NCBI GenBank assembly: GCA_026545225.1
Contig: CM048853.1
Span: 17,734,755-17,798,754, forward strand
Origin: Cornus controversa
Lineage: Eukaryota; Streptophyta; Magnoliopsida; Cornales; Cornaceae
Direction: 5' to 3'
DNA length: 64,000 nt
In this document: one piece after another, positions 46,627 through 58,174 of the stretch
Layout of the letters: each line of letters starts with the position of its first letter
Numbering within the stretch: the stretch's first letter is position 1
Program-made: the position numbers and the translations under genes
Notes under the pieces: model-generated
The model's input: only the letters and a program-made list of their open reading frames with translations
The model's database searches: none
What the model was told of the DNA's origin: nothing

Positions 46627-47906
46627 TAAAACCCTAGCCCACGAACTAGATACAAGAAATATACCTCGGACTACTGACGGTCCTGCTGAGGTCTCTCCTG
46701 GAGCAAGAGTAAAGACACGGCCCGGGGTCCTCTGGCCCTGCTATCTTGTACCCTGATATCCAGACTGCTGACTAGGAGTACTAGACGCAACTCCTCTAGC
46801 CGGTGTCCGCGAGCTCTGAGCTGAAGGCATTATCTGTGGTGGTGGTAATGCCCTGGAACCTGACTGTGAAGCATTAGGCTATGCAAGACGCTGCTGTGAA
46901 CTCATACCACCCTGTGCACCCTTCTTTTGTGGGTAATCCCAGCTCATATGCCCCAACTGATGACAATTGAAACACCTCTTCCCTGCCACTGAAGGAACTT
47001 GTCCTTGTGTACACTCAGCCATTCTATGTCCTGGCTTCTGACAATTGTAACAAACTATTCTAGATCAGAAGGATCCAGAAGGTATAGCCACAGAAGTCGC
47101 AAATTGAGTTTGTGGCCCCTGTGAGGATGGCTCACCATTCTTTCGCTTCTTCTTAGCACGATTATCCACAAGAGATCCCGTGGCCCTTGCTTGGTTCTGT
47201 GCTTCCCTAATCCTTTGTTATCATTACTAAACCCCTCGGCCACCAATGCCCTCTCCACCACTGCTGCATAGTTGGTCAATCCTAGAAGTCCAACTCTATC
47301 TCGCAAATAGGGTCGTAGACCCCAAATAAACTGGTTAACCTTCAACCCTTCTGTTGGAATTATTTCCTTGGCAAATCGAGCCAAGGATGTGAATTTAGTC
47401 TCGTATTCCATCACCGTCATGTTGCCCTGAGTCAAGTTGAGGAATTCTCTCCTCATACTATCCCTTACTGTCACTGGGAAGTACTTCTCAAGGAAGAGTA
47501 CTTGAAATGTGTCCCAATCCATAACCTCGGTGTCATGGTAATCACCGATGAACTTCCACCAACGACTAGCCTCGTCTATTAAATAGTGCTTGGCCACTTT
47601 CACCCTCAATTCTTCCTCTATTTCAAGCACAGTGAGAAGCTTGATAATTTGATCTAACCAATTCTCTGCTACCATGGGATCGGATCCCCCAGAATAGGTT
47701 GGTGGATTGTGTTTCTTAAAGTGTCCCAGTGCCGTTATCATTCGGCTAGTAGGGGCTGCTCTTGGTGGAGCTTGTGTCTCCTCTTGAGTTTCCCGTTGTG
47801 TCTCCCTCGCAATTTGGCGCATGGTAGCGACCATGTCGCGCATGAACTGCTCCCTTCCAATCGGGACCACTTCTGGTGTCACTTCACGAGCTCTTCTTGG
47901 TGGCAT
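46627..47906 (-). pseudogene. Tekay gag
   Basis: Starts MPPRRAREVTPEV at 47906. Capsid core with NPPTYSGGSDPMVAENWLDQ, ASRWWKF and FLEKYFP, then the LKVNQFIWGLRPYLRD block. A one-base frameshift near 47215 ends the open frame at 47055. In the restored reading direction a zinc knuckle CYNCQKPGHRMAEC (about 47010-47055) and a second, damaged knuckle (CFNCHQLGHMSWDY, last Cys replaced by Tyr) follow, with stops at 47065-47067, 46879-46881 and 46741-46743 before the protease. Confidence 0.88.
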
Positions 47907-48130
47907 TCTTCTGTATAGATGACAAGAAGATACTTAAAAATTCAAAGCATGAATGTCATGTCCAATTCACTTCATGCATACTCAACATACTCATATACTT
48001 CATAAGTAGCATATCATATCCAACAAATAAGCACATAAAATTTTTTCATGCAATATGCACTTAATCTACTCCTCACAATTCCATATGTGATCCAACCATT
48101 TCCCGTTGTCCCTAGGTATTACGACCAAGC

Positions 48131-48142
48131 GCTCTGATACCA
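48131..48142 (-). other. Tekay primer binding site (tRNA-iMet)
   Basis: Reverse complement is TGGTATCAGAGC, the standard initiator-tRNA-Met PBS, three bases inside the 5' LTR. Confidence 0.9.
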
Positions 48143-48145
48143 TGT

Positions 48146-49723
48146 TGTCATGCCCCGGTTTCCGACACCCGGTTAGGAGCGAGGGAAACGGGGGTGAATC
48201 CGTAACTTCACCTCAAGTTCCCATACCTTAATCTCATTATAATAATTTCTATTGCGGAAGCATTCTATATGCACACCCTTCAAGTGGCATTAGATCATCA
48301 AAGGCCCTTGCAAATGATTTTCACCTTTGGTTCCACACATATAAACCACTAAGTTCTGGACCTCAACTTTTTACACAGATAGAATTTGATTATGAAACCT
48401 ACACCATTGGATAGAGCTTTCAAAAATACCCAATTTAAAAAAAACCACGCTCAATTCCGATTTAAAACGAAAAAATTACATCGAAACGAAGTCTGGACAA
48501 TTTTTGAACCTTGCTGTGAATAGTAATCTCGATCAATCGAGATTGGATCTCGATCAATCGAGATCCATCTCGATTAATCGAGATTTTGACCCCATCAATC
48601 GAAGAAAACAGCCTCTCGGTAACTTGGACCTGCAATATTTTGATTAATCGAGATTGGGACTTCGATTAATCGAAATTAAGCCTGAAAATTCATAAAATCT
48701 CGCAACCATCCCGATCAATCGAGATGGGCATCTCGATTAATCAAAATGGGACTTCGATTAATCGAAATAAGCCCTGAAAATCCTTAAAATCTCACAACCA
48801 TTTCGATCAATCGAGATGGGCATCTCGATTAATCGAAATGGGCATTTCGATTGATCGAAATGCACTGCCCAGATTCTCCCAAACACCTATATAAGATCAA
48901 ATTGAACCCAAATCTCAACCAAACCACCTTAGATCATTCATAACTCTAAATCATCTACCATTGATATAAAATCATACTCACACATCAACCTATGCATTTG
49001 AATCTCAAATCTTGCATAATCATAGAAAACTCATCCTAAGTTCACAATGCACATAAAATTTAAGTGAACCAAACCATCCTCATTTTTCCAAAAGTGATCT
49101 TCATTATCCCAACCATACAATCTAACTTATACATTGAGATCCTACAACCATGATTCCAACATAAATCCACAACTCTAAACATTCATATCCACAAAATTAC
49201 GATACAAGAGACAAAAGAATACATTCTTCCATTTAAATTCCAAATCCATACATAATCCACGGAACCATACATATAAGAATTCAAATAGCCCTTTTTGCAT
49301 ACATTCTACAAGTCTCAAATGAAGGAAGCCATTATACATACATTTCTCAAAAATCACTTTCCTACAAGTGTGGCACTTACATTTGAATTTCACATACATA
49401 AGAAGATACAAATGTAAAGGCAACACCATAACCATTGTCTGCATGCCACAAGCCGGCATGGACATTTATCTACATCTCAAAAGAACAAAAGTCCAAAAAT
49501 AAGCTCAACATATCCATAGAACTAATCATGCTTCGTCTTCCATTGGCGCCTTATCTGAAAATGTTTATATAAAGGGGTGAGCATCTTAATGGCTCAGTAG
49601 AAATGATCCACCCATCCCCACTCTAACCCGTACGCCATGCATGAATGCACATGCCCATGCATTTTTACCCAAACATCCACAATTTTTAAACCATGCATGA
49701 TGCTTCACATAAAGTGCAAATAC

Positions 49724-49759
<36 letters not shown>

Positions 49760-51029
49760 CAAATTGGACAAGTCACAACTTATATATATATATCTCACAC
49801 CAAATCAATCCAAAGGGGCTTTCTCATCACTCCAATAGTAAGGGTCTCTTCGGCACCCAAACTCTACTTGTGCTTTATCGGGTTGCTAACCCGAAGGGGG
49901 CACCTCCTCTTGGCCAAGTTTTGGGTCTTTCACCCTAGGGGCCTTCCCCTTATCTTAATTTCACACTCATGTCCCAAAATCATCACATAGTTCATATAAT
50001 CACACCAATGCACATAGTCACACAATGCATGTATTTTTCATCAAATCAATGCATTTTCCTTCCAACTTAAGATTGTCACAATGCTATCACACTCACATCA
50101 TGAAAATTACTATGCTCATGGATTTTGCTAGAAAATCATATTTTTCATGTTTTCATCCAACAAACACATTTTTCACCAAAAGCATTATAGTCACATTTGC
50201 ACAAATATACCATGCATAAGCCCTAACTAACATGTTGGACACTTATATATGCATAAATAACCATGGTATACATATATATATATATATATACATAGACCTA
50301 GGTTCAAGAAATCAAAAGCTATCTCTTATGATATTTAGGAAGGGACCACAAGATCAAAGTAGAAGTGAGTCTAGCACCCCTACCTCAAATTGGAAGAGCT
50401 TCCAATTGATTTCCCCCAATCTCTCAAAACCCAACTTTCTCTGAAATGATTTTTGAACCGATTAATCTCGAGCCATCGATACGTAGATCGTTTCTTCCTT
50501 CTTCGGTGAAATCAAAATCCCACTCTAAGGCCCTCAAATCTAGTGAAGAAGAGGAGGAGATGAGGCTTGTATGTATATACGTATATATCTCTCTCTCTCA
50601 GCTACTGGGATGAAAATGAGAGAAGAGCTGATCTCTCTTAGTATTTATAGCTAAGTGACTTCCTCTTAATTACTAGTTTGCCATCACCTTTTTGCAAAAC
50701 CTTCTCGGGCTCATTTTCGGAGTTCCGTAACTCAGATTGACACGAAATTAACTCCGTTGCGCGTCAAATATTTTATTTAAGCTATCCTCCAATTTTGAAG
50801 TTATTCTGACACTTTTAAAATTTTTGGGCCCACAAGGCCACGCCCCTAGGTTGACCAAACTCAAAAAAGTCAACTTTTGCCAAAAGTCCCCAAAACTTCC
50901 CAAAACCCTATACCAGCCCTCTAAACATGTTCCCCACATTCAAAACATGCTAAACATCATTTAAAATGCATTTAAAGCAATAAATGACAAAAATTGAAAA
51001 ACCGGCCAAAATTAGGCACGGCCTCTACA
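48146..51029 (-). repeat. Tekay 5' LTR
   Basis: 2,884 bp, plus-strand ends TGTCATGCCCCGG and CCTCTACA. First difference from the other LTR is CpG to TpG at base 6. TA runs are shorter than in the 3' LTR. Confidence 0.95.
48528..48864. repeat. Palindromic TCGAT array in Tekay 5' LTR
   Basis: Same array as 40732-41068, nearly base for base, with a few single changes such as TTTTGATTAATCGAGA replacing TTTCGATTAATCGAGA. Confidence 0.85.
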
Positions 51030-51254
51030 AGAAATTAGGGCCTCTGTTGCTTCCATGGAGAGAAATTTGGCATTCAGTTGACGGAGACTTTGCCTCAAGC
51101 TTGTTTAACAGAGCTAGAGAACGCCGATCGATTAGATGTTAGGGTTTCGTTCAGGTTTGATCTAGAGAGGGTTAGAGATTTTGGGGCTTCAGTTTATGCG
51201 CAGGAGTCAAACTATACACAACGCGAAATGTATATTTGGGGAAAAGAATAAATC
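51030..51254. other. CACTA right arm, no gene
   Basis: Begins with the AGAAA duplication of the Tekay element and leads into the right subterminal repeats. Confidence 0.6.
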
Positions 51255-51615
51255 TTTCTACTACAGGCTTGGCCCGTGATAGATACTAAACTATCCACTA
51301 CGGGCTTGGCCCGTGGTAGAAAGTATCTTTATATGCGCGCGATGACCTGAAAAATAATAAATCTTTCTACTACGGGCTTGGCCCATGATAGATACTGAAC
51401 TTTCCACTACGGGCTTGGCCCGTGGTAGAAAGTATCTTTATATGCGTGCGAATAACTGGAAAAAATAATGAATCTTTCTACTACGGGCTTGGCCCGTGAT
51501 AGCTACTGAACTTTCTACTACGGGCTTCGCCCGTGGTAGAAAGTATAGAATGTATTTACTACGGCGGGCTATACGGGCCCGCCGTAAAAATATACTTTCT
51601 ATCACGGGTCACGCG
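51255..51615. repeat. CACTA right subterminal palindromic repeats
   Basis: Copies of CTACTACGGGCTTGGCCCG with TGATAGATACT or TGGTAGAAAGT spacers. A larger unit of about 125 bp is present about three times, each copy containing ATCTTTATATGCG. The palindromic core is shared with the left arm (3165-3600) but the spacers differ. Confidence 0.85.
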
Positions 51616-51634
51616 GGCCCGCTGTAAAAACCCT

Positions 51635-51662
51635 GTTGTTAAAAACCAAAAATCTTGTAGTG
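51635..51662 (-). repeat. CACTA right terminal inverted repeat
   Basis: Reverse complement begins CACTACAAGATTTTTGG, matching the left end at 3133. Followed by ACA (51663-51665), the target duplication. Confidence 0.88.
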
Positions 51663-51847
51663 ACATTTTCTTCATTTTGATTCTCATCGCTATGATCTTT
51701 ATTCTTTAAATCTCCATGTTCATTAACACTTTTTTCATTTTGATTCTCATTCCTATGATCTTCATTTCTCAAATTTTCAGTTGAACTCCCTGTTTGCGTA
51801 TTAGTCCTAAAAAACTTATAAAGATCTCCTTTTTGAGATTGAATCAA
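51663..51847 (-). pseudogene. hAT transposase N-terminus (separated from its body)
   Basis: Starts MIQSQKGDLYKFFRT, then Asn/Glu/His-rich repeats (RNENQNEKSVNEHGDL) of the same kind as those at the start of the 1945-3132 fragment. The frame runs into the CACTA end. With the CACTA element and one ACA removed it continues in frame into position 3129 and on to the left. The Met at 51845-51847 is the first in the open stretch. An earlier start cannot be excluded. Confidence 0.8.
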
Positions 51848-52699
51848 TTCTTCTTGTCTGTTTCTTTTCTCCTTTTTTCACTTCCAAAATCATATTTTCT
51901 AGTGGACATATTGCTTGATTTTTTTTTTATATTTTCTTTACTATGTTTGTTCACATTTCACAACTACAACTACAACAAATATGCTAAGAGATAGACAGAT
52001 AGTATATATATAGTTATGCACATACATAATACTCATAAAAAAATACAATACTAATAATAATACAGTACAGTCATACAAATTGGGTGAGCAAAGATGCAAA
52101 TGGATGATCAATATGCATAAAGATGTAAATACAATGATACTATCAAGATGCACAAAAAAAATGCAGACAGTAAGCCAATAAGAAACAAAGAAGCAAATAT
52201 GCAGATATAAAAGGGAAAATGGAGAAAAAACGTATCAATTTTTGACAAGCCTGTCGTCGGGATGGTCTTGCCGCATAATGGGAAAATTTGGTAGTGCCTA
52301 CTGCCTAGCCGTCTGTGTTGAGCCTCTCACGGTGAAAGTCTCACCACTCCCAGTCCTTTGTCGCCGGTTCGTCATTGGTGCCAACACTAATTCGTTCTAC
52401 AAATTAGGACTTGGAGAAAAAGAAAAAAAACTAGAGCTTTGGTGAAGAAGAAGAAAAATTAGGGGTTTTAATAAAAGAGAAAGAGAGAGGGAGAGATGTG
52501 TGTAATCTGTGTAGATTCTATCAATCATGAACCACCATAGATGAATGCCACGAACTGACGAAGCTTCTGTTACTTCTGTAATCAAAATTGAGCAAAGAAA
52601 GAACGAGAGGTTTGCTGGTTTGGTAATACTTCTGTAATCGTAATTGAGTAAAGAGAGAGTGAGAGATTTGCTGGTTTGGTAAAGTTGTATTATGACCGT

Positions 52700-52779
<80 letters not shown>

Positions 52780-52936
52780 TTAAAGTATATAGGTAAGTGT
52801 TTTGGGTTTAAAATTATAAGGCCCAATAAAATATGTTACTATGACCCAAGTTTAAAGTATATAATTAAGCTAGTGTTTTGGTTTAAAATTATAAAAGTAT
52901 AATGAAATATGTTATTATGGGTCCAATTTATATATT
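51848..52936. other. hAT 5' region, no other gene
   Basis: Should contain the hAT promoter and leader. Includes a long TA run (about 52703-52745) joined to a GA run (about 52746-52777). Other sequence is anonymous. Confidence 0.5.
52703..52777. repeat. Compound (TA)n-(GA)n microsatellite
   Basis: Uninterrupted TA repeats pass into GAGAGA repeats. Confidence 0.9.
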
Positions 52937-53000
52937 AGTATAATATACCCCGTCTAAAATTTGGGGTCCAAAATGACCGCCTAGGTCCAAGCCGGCTCTA
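52937..53000 (-). repeat. Probable hAT terminal region
   Basis: Reverse complement begins TAGAGCCGGCTTGGACC, then TAGGCGGTCATTTTGGACCC. This resembles the ends of plant hAT elements of the ZMYM/TTF group and lies about 1.15 kb upstream of the transposase start. The 8-bp target duplication cannot be checked because the opposite end is lost. Confidence 0.45.
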
Positions 53001-55454
53001 ATATGAGCTATATATATATCTATATATATATATATATATATATATAGTGGGTCCTATACGGACCACATGGATGATGATCCTTGCTTGGAAGATTATGAAG
53101 TTAATTAGGTTTTGCTAGGAATATGACATGTGGAAAGTTGAGAGATTCGGCGTTAATGTCAATCATCAATCTTTGACAGCATGCGGTCATTGTCTCCATT
53201 CCAATTAGAATAATGTTTAGTTCTGTTATCATGACGTATAAGTTGAGTTAATTTACAGAATCTTTCAGTTATATTTGAAAAGTATGTAAGGGTAACCTGG
53301 TCCCTACAATCGCGGGAGTGAAAGTTGAGAGTCCGTGGCGTGCGGTTAATGACAGTTTTCTAGAGATGACATGATTTGCAGTTGTCTTTTCATTCGGTGA
53401 CAAGCCAATCAAGGCCTTGATTTTGTACCTAAATCGTAGGTTCATAATTTGGCTGTCATGCATTAGAAAGTTATAATGCTCGGACCCATAACGACTAACA
53501 AAAGCCTCATGTACTAGATTTATTCTTTTATAATGTTATTGACAATTAAGTCACCTATTCGTTAGGCAGACACCACACGAGACTGACAAAAAAACTCTCA
53601 TCATTCAACCAAAGAAAATCACCCAATCCACAATCATTTCTCTAAATACTAAAAAGTGACACTCTTCTAATCATGTAACACAGTTTTTTGCTTTGTACAT
53701 GTCAATTTTGAGCTTGAGGTTGAAAAGAAGCTGGAGATAGAGGGGGTCGGAATTTTTTTTTATTGCTTGCATAATTTTTCATATATCAAAGGGTTGGGTT
53801 CTATTTTAATGAACCATGTTTTCGCAAATTGTTTTTGATGTTTTTTTCTGAAAAATCCCGACCAACAAAACTCTCATCATCCAATGATTGGGGAACGAAA
53901 CTCCCTCAATCGATAACCATTTCTCTAAAAACTCAAGGGCGACACTCTTCCAATCATGTAACACAGTTACAAAATACCCACCCATATAACTGTTTTGTGT
54001 ATATGAAAGTGTGTTGGTAAAGCAATTTAGACAAACTGACTTCTAATTAATCTTCAAATATGTCAAATTCTAATACTATTATTACCATTTAGGCTTTACT
54101 TTTAACTTTTACAAGTCTGATTATGTGATTATGCCACAAATTTACCAGTACATCATAAAAAGATTGGATTATATGTAATTTGGTTCAAATTGAATTATAA
54201 TACATATATAGGTAAAGAGGAGTCTGTGGAGGCTATAGGTGATGTGACTTAATTCTCTCTCTTGTGATCTGAACTAATATAATTAAATTGTGAGTTGTTC
54301 TAATAAGAAGATCATGAATAACAAATTTCTCTCTCTCTCTCTCTCTCTGAAATTCTGCATAAAGGCCTAATGCATATGGGCTTTTAGATGGACATGGATC
54401 AATGCGATTTTTATTGGTAAAATTTTGTTCACTGATTTTATTTCTTATTAACAAAATACAGAGTAATATATTTTACAAAACAACAGTGCAATGTGCTATA
54501 CTGGATAGCAAATAAAAGTGGGATTAACATGTTTTCAACTCTGGGATTGGAAAAATGTTACTTGTACTTTGTGATGAAAGCAAAGCATTGATCTTGTGTC
54601 TGCCATTTGTTTACTTTCACCTATGGACCACAATTACATAATTAGAAGAAAGTTTTGGATGGCAAGACCACTGAATTAATTTTTCTTGTCATCCTTTTCT
54701 TCATTTGCAGGAAAATGAACCAATAGAACCCAAAAAGTTGGCAGCAGAAGAGGAGGATAAACAAGAATTGCACAAAGATGTAAATTCTATATATATATAT
54801 ATATATATATGTCGGAGCATCAAGAATATAGACCAAAAGAAAATATATCCACATAATTGGCATCTCTGTGATAAAGTGAAAAGAGATCCATGAAATATAG
54901 CTTGTAGGTAGATTAGTGCTAATATTTTTCACTATGCATTATTGTTAGTATTCTCAATTATTATTTAAACTATGATGAAAATTATGCGTTTGTTTGTATG
55001 TCCATGGATGAAGAAAACACTACTTTCCCATGTTCAGGATTAGTTTTCTAGTGAAGACACAAAGTCATTAAGTCTTTTCTCAACATTGCAGTTCACTGGT
55101 GTAAATCCTTAAAAGTGTGATTAAATGACTAGCTATTGTAAACTTGCAAACCTTTGTATATCCTGCAATCAATGTGATCAAGCAATGCATCAGTTTATGA
55201 CTTTGAACATCAAGCAATATAGGGATCAACTTCTCAAGTACTGCCATATATAATTAACTAATATATATATATATATACTAGGGTATTGCCCGTGCCTACG
55301 ACATTATAAAACAAAAAATTATTTAACTGAAATAGAAATTAATTTCATATATTCAACGTGTCAATAAACAAATACTTACAAAACACCATTTACATTAAAT
55401 GAAACTCTTATACGTGTCTTGTACACATCTTTTACAGTACATATGTACAAAGTC
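53001..55454. other. Anonymous AT-rich DNA
   Basis: TA runs at 53011-53045, 54787-54810 and 55260-55276, and a CT run near 54330. At 54710-54790 a short charged open stretch follows a tttgcag acceptor-like site. No protein was recognised. A direct repeat of about 60 bp (GACACTCTTC, ATCATGTAACACAGTT) occurs at 53658-53691 and 53941-53968. At 55275-55295 the CTAGGGTATTGCCCGTGC block resembles DNA-transposon ends found across plants, but no partner was found. Confidence 0.45.
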
Positions 55455-55711
55455 TTACAGACCTAGAATATACGACTCTTGCTCCTCACTGACAGGTAGT
55501 TGATTACATTGTTCATCGTCTCTTAACAGTTCTGACCAATCGAATGATAATGGATCGTCTGAATCCATACCTGCAAAAGACCCTTCTGAATTTTCAAAGT
55601 TATCCAGCTCGACTGGATCTCCTAACTGTTCATCCTCTTCTAGATTCACAAAATTTTCCAGCTCAACTGGATTTACCCACTATCCTTGGTTATCTGACAT
55701 GGTATTTACCC
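55455..55711 (-). pseudogene. Small acidic ORF, unknown
   Basis: Minus strand: a start at about 55709 (MSDNQG), a TAG, then an open stretch to 55455. It contains an imperfect internal duplication (NPVELENF and DPVELDNF) and many Asp/Glu, ending YILGL. I do not recognise it. It could be a transposon remnant. Confidence 0.3.
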
Positions 55712-58004
55712 AACTGTAATATAGATATGTATATCTATATACATCTCCGGCACGTCATTTCCAATGTCCACTCTATTTCTTTTCCATTATTAAACTGACA
55801 CAACATCCAATTGTCATTGAGGTTGGAGTGATTTTAGGTGTAAGTGTAGGTGAAGGTTTAAATTTGAATTTAGGTTGGATTGATTTTGATTTTACATTTG
55901 AATTTGATTTGGATTCAGGTGTAAAATTTTTGAGAGTATGTGATGTGAAAGATTTAAAAATAAACTAAAAATAAAGAAAAAAAATAAAAGCAAAAAATAT
56001 ATATAATATTGATAGTATTTTCTTAATCAATTTGACAATTAAAATATATACACTCATCCACTACTAGTATTGACATTCAAAACCACCAATACAAAAAATA
56101 AATTTTGGTTCCAAATCTATGTCAATACTATTTTGTTTAAACCTTATAAAAAGCAAACAAAATTTAGATTAAAGTCAAGTTGAATAATCATTCGGATTTT
56201 AACCGTTGGATCTCTGTAATTGTAGATACCTAATAGAAAATGATGTGAACAGTTTTTATTATCTGACAATTATTGAAATAAATACTAGACTCTAATTATT
56301 CGCACATAATTACCATCACCACACTAGAATTATGTGAGACCAACCTTATTTTCTATTTCAATGAAAATATTATATTACATTTAGAGTTAAATGTAATTTT
56401 TTAAACTTCACTAAACATATTTTAGATGTGATTTTTTTGGAAATTGTTTGATATATATAATTTATAATTAAATTAACATTTTACAAAAAATATATATAAA
56501 AAGAATAAAAATGATTTTGTTAGAAAATAAAATCAATAAACATATAAACTTGGAAAAAGTAATTAATAGTAGAGTACAATAAAGAAAAAAAAGAATAAAG
56601 TAGGTCTATTATTATTATAAATGAATAATCTATATAAAAATAGTTTGAAAACACAGCATAGCAGACTGGAAAAAAAAAAAAACAAAAGTCCATCAACAAT
56701 GAAAGGCTTGACTAACAGAAAGTCATGTCATGAACCCCACACTTAAGTGGAGCAAAGTCTTCAATTCAGTCTCCAAAAATCAATTCCAGATTATGTCGAC
56801 AAAATGTAAACTAAGTATCTCCGAATTTTTCTTTGGCTATCAACCCAGACAAAGAAAAAAAAGTATAGAGAGAGTTGAGAGAAAGGGAGAGAGGGGACTC
56901 CACAGTAGAAGGAAGCATGTCCAACCAATAAACAAATCAAAAACAGAAAACTTAAAAAAGCAAAAGCTACAAACTCACACACACACACACACACACACTC
57001 TCTCTCTCTCTCTCTAAACTTAAGTGTGGGTCTATCATACTATCTCGTAAGCTTCTGCAAAATGGAAGCTCCAACATCTGGGTCTCTTCCGACAAAGCTC
57101 AAAGCCACCATAGAAGCTCCAATGTTAAACACCACTCACCGTATAGTCTCCGGCGAACTCTATTACCACCGACTCGAAGCACCATTGAAGCACCACCAAA
57201 GGTTTTTTGTTGATAAGGAAAGTGTAACTAATGAAAATAAAAATAATCAACAATAGTGTAGATTTAGACAATTTTACAAAAATCTTATCTATAAGCACTA
57301 ATGAAATAATAAACTAATGAAATAAGCATAGCACAAACCAAGGAACAGGAAGGCATAATTCTACAGAAACAATCACAACAACTAATTAAACCATAGCCAG
57401 AGATATCTGGGTAACTCTTAGATCTATCGCTCCATCACTCATACCTGTAAAGAAAAAATTCATTCACATTTGTATGGGGCTCGGCATAGGAGCTTTGGCA
57501 GCAGCGACACTCCGGATGGCAGAGTAATTAGTGGATCTGGTGAGGAAGTCGACCGGTGGGGAGAGAAAGGGGATACAGAGAGGGTGGGGAGCAACAGTGG
57601 TGGTACAATGACTCTTCTTCCAACCTTTGCGATTGTTGATTCGATCCCAGTGAAGACCATTGCAACGAAAGTAGAAACTGATCTCACCTACACTCTTTCG
57701 ATCTGGAGAAAACGTCTAAGAGATTCAATCAACCCAGCAGTCTCACCGCTTCTATGATATGTACAAGCTTGGTGAGGTCTCCGGAGAACTCAAATTCACC
57801 TGTAGATGAGCTAATCCATACGCCTCCGAAGGTATGTGGTGCCATCGATTTGAGATCCTGTTCGGTGAGGTCACTGGATAAATTGGATCTGCGTGGGCCA
57901 CCTCTGGCGGCGGCGGAGGAAGGTGGGATTGACCAGATGACATTCTTCCTCAGTTATAAGATGCACCATTCTTCTTTGAGGGTGCAAAATTGGGAGGTGG
58001 CTGG
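55712..58004. other. Anonymous DNA with weak ORFs
   Basis: 55800-56700 is very AT-rich with no coding signal. At 56980-57016 a CA run joins a CT run. ORFs at 57062-57256, 57470-57757 and 57754-58014 (plus) have better codon balance and GC content, but no motif I recognise. Confidence 0.4.
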
Positions 58005-58009
58005 GTCTT
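58005..58009. repeat. Target site duplication GTCTT (left)
   Basis: GTCTT before TGTAAGG at 58010 and again at 61825-61829. Confidence 0.85.
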
Positions 58010-58136
58010 TGTAAGGATCGGAATTATTTTGACCGGTTCCGGGTGATTTTGGACCGGATTAAAATTTTTTCGGATTAAATAAATTCCAGAAAGGGCGTGG
58101 ATATATTTCTAGACAAGTGGAAGGTGAGTATATGTA

Positions 58137-58174
<38 letters not shown>

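Larger units (their letters stand above)
40352..51029 (-). mobile_element. Tekay/Del chromovirus (Ty3/gypsy), full length, inactivated
   Basis: LTRs of 2,900 and 2,884 bp, a tRNA-iMet PBS next to the right LTR, a PPT next to the left LTR and a perfect AGAAA duplication. Gag, protease, RT, RNase H, integrase and a C-terminal chromodomain appear in the Ty3/gypsy order, reading leftward. Several stops and frameshifts disable it. The LTRs differ by few substitutions and by TA-repeat length, so the insertion is comparatively young. Confidence 0.95.
3133..51662 (-). mobile_element. CACTA (En/Spm) transposon with nested LTR elements and host-gene fragments
   Basis: The left end reads CACTACAAAAAAATAGAC and the right end, in reverse complement, CACTACAAGATTTTTGG. 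Both are followed by related palindromic subterminal repeats, and both are flanked by ACA. Inside are a TNP2 transposase (13454-17103) and a TNP1-like gene (4560-13183), both minus strand, as expected for the superfamily. The span is 48,530 bp. Removing the solo LTR (20505-24305), the Athila element (26211-36050) and the Tekay element (40352-51029) leaves about 24 kb, still large for a CACTA. The surplus includes LINE fragments and four host-gene fragments. Confidence 0.9.
1945..53000 (-). mobile_element. hAT element (TTF/ZMYM, DUF4371 type), split by the CACTA insertion
   Basis: The transposase gene is in two parts, 51663-51847 (N-terminus) and 1945-3132 (body), both minus strand and separated by the CACTA element. 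The 3-bp ACA beside each CACTA end is the target duplication, and the hAT reading frame is continuous when the insertion is removed. At 52940-53000 the sequence resembles the terminal region of plant hAT elements of this group, with the AGCCGGCT core, the CCTAGG block and a nearby GGGGTCCAAAATGACCG stretch. The other terminus is missing because the gene is cut near 1945, next to the gypsy remnant. Confidence 0.75.

Noticed and set aside
55275..55310. Helitron 3' end (CTAG with GC-rich stem, minus strand)
   Set aside because: The CTAG and GGGC block is suggestive, but no proper hairpin and no 5' partner or Helitron protein could be found.
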